From Tretioscincus oriximinensis (Eukaryota; Chordata; Lepidosauria; Squamata; Gymnophthalmidae): a stretch of DNA of 64,000 bases. The stretch lies in the NCBI GenBank assembly GCA_022410635.1, contig JAJVDF010000135.1:374734-438733 (forward strand). The letters run 5' to 3'. Position 1 is the stretch's first letter. Every line of letters starts with the position of its first letter. The notes under the pieces are model-generated. The model worked only from the letters and a program-made list of their open reading frames with translations. It searched no databases and had not been told where the DNA came from. The translations under genes and the position numbers were made by a program. This document shows, piece after piece, positions 57,115 to 64,000 of the stretch.

Positions 57115-58461
57115 TGATCTTAAAGAAAAAGAAATCCAATGGATTTTACAGTTAATTAGTTACTCATCTAACTAGTTCTACCACTGAGATTTAGAAAGGA
57201 GATCTAAGGAAGGAAGGAACATAAAGCATAGATATTGATTAGATTTTTTTTAAAAGGATGAACCTTTTGATCTAATCAAGAGGGGCATTCATGTTGTTAA
57301 ATTGGAGCAAGGAGAGATGAACAGGGCATCAAAAATCTCATTATATCCATNCTACAATGTTTATCCATTGAAGCAAAAGCTGTGAAAACATGGATAGGGC
57401 CTGGTCGATTAAATCGTGCTTCTGATTTTGGTCCAGCTTGTTTGTCTCTTCCTCTATGCTGCTGCAAGTGGGCTGAATGAGACACTGGGTTTCTTCTAAA
57501 CAAAATTAGGAAAGGTTGCCTGTTTATTAACACCAACACAAGTGCTGATGCAGCTGCTGTTTTGCAGGTCACTCTATGGAACTGGACTTCTAGGGGACTG
57601 CTCTTCCTAAATGGGACACCTCGTAGCTACAGAGTGTACCCAGCATTTGAACGGTTCCTTAATATCCCTTCACAATGAATTTGAGAGTAAGGAAGAATAG
57701 CTGTTCACTATAATACATCTCGGTTCTTTCAGACAATGATTGAATCTCTCTCTCTCTTACACATGGACACACGGACACATCTACACTCTTAAGGTGTTTC
57801 TCTGAATACCGCTGCCACAATTAACTAGTTTTATAGACCAGATTGCTTTGCAACCAGGACAGAAACAAAATATCTCTCATCACACCAGAATGAAAAAAGA
57901 AAAATGTGGTATCCTTACAGTGCACACATGCATACATAGATCTATACACACACCCACAACACCTTGTTGTTTGTCAACATCTTGCTCTGCCTTCCATTTA
58001 AGGCTTCACCCACCCTTCTTGTAAGCAATCTGGGCTGCAGTAGACGTCCAGTAACAGCCCCTCCACCCTTCCTAAAAACCATAGATGTCCATCAGTCCAC
58101 AAGACCTTCCTCAACAGGAGATGGCAACAGAGACACTGGCTGGTGAACATTCAGGAGCCCTCCAGGAAGTTCCCCTAGTATCTGGAGAAGGTGGGGAGAA
58201 GGTTAATATTATAGGCAATAGGAGGTGAGGAAAGAAAGGTCCCTTGAATAAAAGACTTGGAAGGGCGGGGATGGTGGAGGAGGAGATGCTGATGAGGCAC
58301 AACAATGAGCGTGCAAGAGACCTGATGGGAAAGAGGAGTGCTTGGGTCTGAGCGTGTGTGCGAGAGAGACGGAGAGGAATTGGTGTGTGCAGGCAAGTGC
58401 ATGAGTGAACGAGGGAAGGCGAGAGAGAGGAGGAGGGATACTGTGGAAGATAAAGGGTTTT
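57115..58461 (+). promoter_or_regulatory. GRIA1 upstream flank, putative promoter region
   Basis: Single-copy sequence between the last SINE and the leader. From about 58150 it becomes purine-rich on the plus strand, with GAGAGAGA-type runs at 58366-58376 and 58421-58433. This resembles GAGA or SP/KLF-rich TATA-less neuronal promoters. A CT repeat at 57747-57759 and CA-rich patches precede it. I see no coding exon here. Promoter function is inferred only from position. Confidence 0.4.
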
Positions 58462-58483
58462 TCTCTCTCTCTCTTTCTGTCTC
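58462..58483 (+). promoter_or_regulatory. Candidate splice acceptor in GRIA1 leader
   Basis: A run of CT repeats (about 20 pyrimidines) leads directly into TGTCTCAG followed by GG. This is a textbook polypyrimidine tract plus AG acceptor. If used, it would join an upstream untranslated exon to the leader that carries the start codon. The alternative is that it is only a CT-rich core promoter or leader tract transcribed straight through. Sequence alone does not decide. Confidence 0.3.
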
Positions 58484-58701
58484 AGGGCTCAGTTAATCCT
58501 GCTGTCAGTTGACGTTAAGACAGCGATCTAAGCACTGGATTCCAAGAGAAAGAGACACCCAGCATAACAGACGCAAGAAAGGACCCAAAAGAGAGAGAAA
58601 AGGAAAAAGAAAAAAGAAAAAGGAAGAAAGCAGAAAGAGGGGGGCAAATACCAAATCTATGCTTGGACCTGGGCTTCTTTCTCGCCAATGCAAAAAGGAA
58701 T
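58484..58701 (+). promoter_or_regulatory. GRIA1: GRIA1 5' untranslated leader
   Basis: This is the stretch immediately upstream of the GluA1 start. It begins after a polypyrimidine-CAG at 58483, contains a TGACGT motif near 58509, a purine-rich run of GAAAGA/AAAGAG units (58545-58640), and an upstream ATG at 58659. I infer it is transcribed leader because it abuts the start codon and has leader-like composition. The transcription start site cannot be fixed from sequence: no TATA box is obvious, and initiation may lie upstream of 58484 or in a separate exon. Confidence 0.6.
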
Positions 58702-58783
58702 ATGCAGCACATTTTTGCCTTCTTCTGCACCAGTTTCCTAGGGGCAGTGTTGGGGGTGAATTTCCCCAGCAACATCCAAATAG
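58659..58783 (+). other. Overlapping upstream ORF (first part) in GRIA1 leader
   Basis: An ATG at 58659, 43 bases before the GluA1 start and in another frame, opens a reading frame through exon 1. In the spliced message it would continue through exon 2 and stop at TGA 60760-60762, giving 73 codons that overlap the receptor frame. Its context is weak (T at -3, C at +4), while the main ATG has A at -3. The likely effect is mild repression by diverting scanning ribosomes, rather than a functional peptide. The peptide resembles nothing I recognise. Confidence 0.45.
58702..58783 (+). CDS. GRIA1: GRIA1 (GluA1) coding exon 1, start codon and signal peptide
   Basis: This is the first coding exon of the AMPA-type glutamate receptor subunit GluA1, a postsynaptic ligand-gated cation channel. 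It encodes 27 residues plus one base, beginning [10 protein letters not shown] and ending FPSNIQIG across the splice. This is nearly the same as the GluA1 N-terminus of other vertebrates. The first 18 residues form a hydrophobic signal peptide, and cleavage is expected after Gly18 as in the mammalian protein. ATG 58702 is chosen because it starts the family-typical signal peptide and has A at -3. The exon ends in phase 1 at a strong donor, GTGAGT, at 58784. Relative to my recollection of the mammalian sequence there are a few conservative changes (for example Ser at 11, Leu at 17, Val at 19). GRIA2-4 have different signal peptides, so the paralogue call is firm. Confidence 0.95.
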
Positions 58784-60665
58784 GTGAGTGCAAAATTGAT
58801 GGCTTTTCTCATTCTTCTTTTTTAAATCGGAGGGTTGTGCGCTTGCGGGAGCTCCCCGGTCCCCCATCTCCCCAGCCCCTTCCTCCTCTTTCAAGCGAGG
58901 GTGGTGGGAGCCTGGGCCACGCGCGGTGTGGATCGCCCTGCCCTGGGGAACCGGGTGGGCTCCCCATGGGTTTGTTTTCCTTATTGAGTGGGTGGAAAGC
59001 AGAGGGGTGCTGAAATGGAGAGAGCAGCAAACAGTTTCCTCTTTCTTCCTGAATCTGGGACTCGCTCTTTCGCAGAGAGGGATCTTCTTGCAGGAGGGAA
59101 AAACACTTTGAACTCTTTTATTTCCATCTTTTTTTTAGAGCGCGCGCGCATGGCGGGGGAAGGAAGGAGGAGAGGGGGAGGGCAGTGTTTTCTGATGTCT
59201 TTAAGAGAAGGTACCTGCCAAAGAGATTCAGGTTCCCTTGCCTTTGTTGTGGCTCTTAAAAAAAAAAAGCAGGCAACAGACAAAGATGGTCTTAGATGCC
59301 ATCCATTTCCATTCCAAGCATCTCTCCACTTGTTTCCTCCCTCCTCCTCCACGCCTTAGCAATGCGCCTTTGATTTGTCTGCTTCTTTCCCCTCCCCAGA
59401 TCAGTCGCCCTACAGTTTCCTCCACACACCCCATACATAATTGAACATATTTGTTATTCGGTGCTGCCTGGCTTTTCTCGCTTTGGCGTGCCAATTGACG
59501 GCTCCTTTGTGGAATGCAATAACTCCTGGGATAGCCACGCTTGCATGGATGGAAGCTTTTATCGCAGTTTTTTTGCGTTTCCTCTCTGCCATCCTTCTTT
59601 TCCGGATTTCTTTAGTATGGGCTGTGAAACAAAGAGTGAGCATGGAAACAGAACAGGCTGCCATTTCTCACACCTTCCTTGGCAACAAGAGATACCTAAG
59701 GGTGTTCCACAGTGTTTTGTTTTGTTTTAAAAAAGAGGGAGTGCCCAGTCCCACTTTCTTGAACAGAAAGGTTGGCATAGGACATGTTGCTTTTTAGCTT
59801 GCTGACACCAATTGCTTTGGAAATAAGAACCGTTAATAGTGGTGGTTTATTCAGCTAAAGTGCTTATACTTCAACACAGTTGCACCAGTGAAGCAACAAT
59901 GTCTGCATATGTATGTTCACCTCAAAAACATGTGGAAAGTATGTAGAAGGGATTCAATGATATAATTCATTTCAACATACCTTGAAGCAACCTCATTGGA
60001 CTACTTCCTTGGTTTACTGCAGTGTGTTTTGATTTCTAAATCCAGCCCCTGAAACACACAGCAAGCTCAAGGCAGTTAGGCTTTTAAACAGCTTTTTTGT
60101 CTTCCTGAACACAGTTCCATAGGACAGAAAGCATCTCCCTTGCTTTTCAGTTTTGCCCATAGGAAACATGGCAGAAGCAATCTGTTTGCCAAAATAATCT
60201 CGCCATTCTCCAAGGCATTACTTGAATAAGGCCATGTTAGACCTCCTTTCCTTCTCATGCTCCAACAACCTGTTGAATATATGTAGTGGGTGCAGATCCT
60301 ATATGAAGTGCGGAGGCACCTTGGGCATAGAAGAAATATTAACCTTATTCCTTGACAAGCCAAATCTTCTGTCCAAGGAATTTAACCCCCAGGGTGCTAT
60401 AATGTTCTATCCATGTAAAAAGTCCATCAATATTCTGTATACTGTATTATTACATAATGAGTACACTGCTTTAGAAATTGTAAATACTTTCTTCTTTTTA
60501 AAATAATAAAACATTAGGCGACCCTTGGTTCTATTTGAGATTGTCTTGGCTATCTTTTGAGAAAAAAAGTTTTGAAGAAAGTTTCTGTGAAGTTGTGTAG
60601 ATAGAGAACCACATGCCATTTGACATACAAGATATGATTTGCTTTTCCTCTCTCTCCATTTGCAG
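58784..60665 (+). other. GRIA1: GRIA1 intron 1
   Basis: Intron of 1882 bp with GT-AG ends (GTGAGT at 58784, TTTGCAG ending at 60665). The first 900 bases are GC-rich with CpG clusters, including a short GCGCGCGC run near 59141, and continue the promoter-proximal composition of exon 1. The rest becomes AT-rich and single-copy. I see no transposon and no further coding exon in it. Several long reading frames here are antisense or run from the exon into the intron, and none has a conserved protein signature. Confidence 0.85.
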
Positions 60666-60803
60666 GGGGATTATTTCCTACTCAACAATCACAGGAACAT
60701 GCGGCATTCATGTTTGCATTGTCTCAGTTCACAGAACCCCCCAAGCTGGCTCCACAGATTGATATTGTGAATATAAGTGACAGTTTTGAAATGACATATA
60801 CCT
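60666..60803 (+). CDS. GRIA1: GRIA1 coding exon 2, start of the amino-terminal domain
   Basis: This 138-bp exon follows a TTTGCAG acceptor and ends at a GTAAGT donor at 60804. Joined in phase 1 to exon 1, it reads [14 protein letters not shown], then SQFTEPPKL, then the diagnostic [15 protein letters not shown], with one base of the next codon left over. These residues form the first beta-strand and helix of the LIVBP-like amino-terminal domain, which drives subunit assembly and faces the synaptic cleft. Exon length, phase and the VNISDSFEM signature fit GRIA1. The remaining exons, including ligand-binding and pore domains, lie beyond the right edge. There is no frameshift or stop. Met in AAFMFAL and Thr after MTY differ from the Arg residues I recall in mammals. 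Confidence 0.94.
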
Positions 60804-63800
60804 GTAAGTAATGGACATTCCTTTACCCTAATTGTTACATTTTCTCTTCCTCTTACTTCCTACCCCTTTCTCATGGATTTCCTTAGAAGGTGTTGCATTA
60901 AAACAAAAGCTCCTAATCCAGGGCTCTGTGAGGTAAAGTTTCCCCTCACAATTTCCCCTCATAGATTTTTGATTTGAATATCACTTGAGTGTTTCACTGC
61001 AGTATCTTGCAGATGTGTTTGTTTCACAGTTGTTTCATAGTGTAGAACTGTGAATTCATAATATGTGGGATAGAGGTGATAATTTGTGTATTTTTTATTG
61101 TTCATCTAACGGAAGTGGATTTCTTTTACTTTTTTCAAAGTAATCAACAGCTTAAGTCATTTGAGGTTTGCTGAAAGTGTCACACAAGGTTACATATAAA
61201 GCTATCACTATAAAGCAAGGTTTTAGAAATTACTGTAGAGTTTTCTTCTACAGATATTTCTCAGAATAAAAGTATACAATTAAGGTTTTCCAAAGAAGGT
61301 TTTGTGAAGCATGATATGCATGCATTGTATCATAAGAGTAAGGAGAAAGCCATAAGATTACCTAAATGATAACAGCCATTAACAAGAACGAGGTTGGATT
61401 TTGTATTCATACACAGTACCTCATAGAAAGTAGAGCTTGTTTTGGACTTACAAATGCTATTTTACCTCAGCTGACTTGCATGTTAAACATCTCTGAGGAT
61501 CAAACTTTTAATTAAATGACCTCATCCAAGAATCATAATCTGTGGAACTTCTTTATTGAATCTTTGCTACTGGAAAAGTCTCAGAGTCTAACATATCAGA
61601 CATTCATGTGTGTCATAGTTTCTTTGAAACTTATTGTGTTCTATGTGTTTGGAAGAATGGGTTGAGAATGTGGGAAAGCTACTGTCTTTGTCTCCTGATG
61701 ATTTTCATTTTCTAGTCTTAGTTATGGCCTTAGCAGAACACAAAGAATAAAATGAGAGCATCATCAAAGCAAAAGCAGGATTCAGAAATTCTGTGTAACA
61801 AAAGTTCTATAGAGGAAAATATTTGGAAGACTATGCAGTCTTTTATGTTGCAGGATATACGACAAATGAACAGCGTCATAATGATACAAACCCTAGAGAT
61901 ATATGTGTTAGCTAAAGTGGGATGTTTTCGTTCTGGCTTGATTCAGGATGTAGCCTTCTGCTTTTCTTTCCAGGAAAAATATTCCTTTCAAAATTCTTTC
62001 AGTAGTCTTTCAGGATTAACATATTTGGTAACTAAGATTGTGCTATCATCAGGTGTTAACAAGGTTATGTAAGATCACAGAGTTATAGTGTACAGTATAT
62101 GGCATGGTCAGATTCAGATATTTTCCATAGTCCTTTTATTATATTTTACTGTGCTTCAGAACAGAACTCACATGTCAATAATTTTCAACAAGTTTTATAC
62201 AAGCTTCTGTTTTTTTTTTTACAAAGCCTCATTACCTAGTTGGGCCATCAAAATAAGGCTTCACTGTTCAACTACAGTCATTTCCCCTCCCCCACTAAAT
62301 CAAAAGTTTGTTTCATTTCCTTCTCTATCTATTATTGACAAGCTGTCTTATTAATAGTAATGCTTGTAATGCTTAAATTCAGCCTAAAATTTATACCAAC
62401 CAAATATGTCTTCCTTTCCGAAATACACTGAGTGCAATGGGAGGAAAGATAATAATTTCCATGTATGCATTGTATACAACCGATTACTGCTTTGTTGAGC
62501 TATTTCTTTTCATAATATAGAGTACATTTTTGTATAGACAAATAAACACTCTTTGTTTCCATGGAGATACAAAACAGGTTCTTGGTTGGATTTTTCTGTT
62601 TTCTTTCTTTTTTGGTAACGTGAACTACTTTTGTCCCTAGATGCCCCTGCAAATGATATTTTCAGCTGCTTATAAAGAAGGGTAATGGGGACTCTTCCAT
62701 CAGAAATCAGAAGGATGTGTCTTAGTGTGGGATTGGTGTGGAAATCATTGGCATTTTTAATCCTTATGTTGCTCATGTAATAGTAATATGAGGGCAACAG
62801 TATAGGCAATGTGAAATTGGTACATGAGAAATTTTGGGCTTTCTTCATTGGGTCTCATTCCAGATTATATACAGAATAGGACCAACTATCTGCATGCTAG
62901 TTCAAGCAACAGAAGGGCCTGAGCAGTGACTGCCATAGCTTGTACTAGCTTATAAACAGCAATTTTGTGTTTTGGCTATGATCTGGAATAAAGTCCAGTG
63001 AAGAACAAGCCTTTGTCAAGATTTGTACAAGTAGGAACCAACCTTCAGAAGATGGAAGTGGATTGACAACTAACTGCCCCTGTTTTCTACAATTAACAGA
63101 AGGTCACCTTTAGTTTCAAGGCAATGTCTGATTGACACTGAGCCAATAGGTTCATCCAGTTTATCTACAAAGTGGCAGAGAATTGTGACATCTTCTGTAG
63201 CTCATATTCACATACAGTGCGGATATAACTTTTATTAACTATTTCTATTGGTCAACATTTTCAGATTCAGAGGCATCCCCACCTTAAATTGGTCTCTGTA
63301 ATTAACATTTTTAGATGGGGTTGTTTTTAATATGCTTTGTTTTTATTGTTAACCACCCCGAGACTTTTGGGTATAGGGCGGAATAAAAATGTAAATAAAT
63401 AAATAAAAATAAATAAATAAATAAACATTCTGGCTTTTGCTGGTGTTTTATGTACTCAGGTCAGAGTAAATATGCAAAACATGTCACCTTTTTCCAAAGA
63501 TTTGATTTTTTTTCTTTGGGGGGAGGAGGGTTTGGTGGAGGAAGTGTCTTATATTTTGAAGCTGGTCTTGAGATTATCCATTTGCTGTGATAAAGTTTGA
63601 AGGACAGGAAGACCTGGATTGCTAAATAGAATTGTTGCTGAATTGTGCACAAATAGTATATTTACAATAGTGATTGATAAAGTGGCAGGAAGCTATCTAA
63701 AGTATTTCACTATGTTTTATTTATTTATTTCTATCTAATGTTCTTTTTAAAAAATAGCCTATTGAGATTAATGGCATTGAAACTCAGCTCAGCGTTTATT

Positions 63801-64000
63801 TGGTCTGGTATAGAATTTTCTGAAGAAATGGGGTTTTTCCTGTGTGCATTTTGCAGGTGGCAGGAGTTTTGAGAGAAAATTGCCCAGCAGCTAGTAGCAC
63901 ACAATGTAAAAAGGTATTCACTGCCATCTAGCAAGTAGTGATGAAATAGAATTAGGAGTCAGAGGGATAAAAGCTATTCCCTGAAACCAATGAACTGTAA
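60804..64000 (+). other. GRIA1: GRIA1 intron 2, 5' part
   Basis: Intron sequence after the exon 2 donor, continuing off the window. It is AT-rich and mostly single-copy. The only clear repeat is a LINE/SINE 3' tail at 63345-63427. No exon 3 of GRIA1 was found, so the intron is at least 3.2 kb in this species. Confidence 0.8.
63345..63427 (+). mobile_element. LINE/SINE 3' tail in GRIA1 intron 2
   Basis: ACCACCCCGAGACTTTTGGG then TATAGGGCGGAATAAAAATG and a long AAAT microsatellite: the terminal piece of an L2 or Sauria-type element, in sense orientation. Confidence 0.7.

Noticed and set aside
58988..59359. 123-codon open frames on both strands in GRIA1 intron 1
   Set aside because: Intronic, GC-rich, and without family similarity; a retained-intron product is possible but unsupported.

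Overview
The window reads as nuclear DNA of a squamate reptile. The tRNA-derived Sauria SINE, which is restricted to squamates, occurs in several copies. CR1 and L2 LINEs in lizard-like proportions, hAT foldback elements and 3' ends of the (ATTCTATG)n type make up most of the rest. A gecko or other lizard is plausible, but I cannot name a species. About 60 isolated single Ns are scattered through it.

Only one host gene is certain: the 5' end of GRIA1, the AMPA receptor subunit GluA1, on the plus strand at the right edge. Coding exon 1 (58702-58783) carries the start codon and signal peptide. Exon 2 (60666-60803) continues the N-terminal domain. Both have canonical splice sites and matching phase. 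The window ends inside intron 2. Upstream of the start are a GA/CT-rich leader, an overlapping upstream ORF and a polypyrimidine-AG that may be a splice acceptor.

Everything left of about 57.5 kb looks like a gene-poor upstream flank. This fits the gene desert upstream of GRIA1 in other vertebrates. No other host exon, tRNA, rRNA or CRISPR array could be supported. The flank consists of AT-rich single-copy sequence with a few candidate conserved noncoding stretches, interrupted by transposons.

Layout: 0.9-1.4 kb, Sauria SINE nested in a CR1; 5.8-8.4 kb, a duplicated block containing a second tRNA-derived SINE; 8.8-10 kb, CR1 ends; 12.7-14.3 kb, SINE, small MITE and a GC-rich LTR-like element; 17.5-19.6 kb, a perfect tandem duplication with a second LTR-like element in only one copy; 20.3-23.2 kb, a broken L2 interrupted by another LTR-like insertion; 26.5-29.3 kb, a long CR1 with a palindromic element inside it; 31-35 kb, L2 and CR1 ends, a distinct LINE fragment and a complete hAT foldback MITE; 44.6-48.9 kb, stacked and nested CR1 copies; 52.3-57.1 kb, SINEs, CR1 and a GC-rich, hairpin-packed hAT-like element; 58-64 kb, GRIA1.

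The genes do not form a pathway. The window shows the start of one synaptic receptor gene and the transposon history of its upstream flank. No new multi-gene system is evident. The most unusual structures are the X-LTR-Y-X-Y tandem arrangement, the near-perfect 70-bp-arm palindrome with a 14-bp target duplication, and the two hAT-type elements with exact 8-bp duplications.
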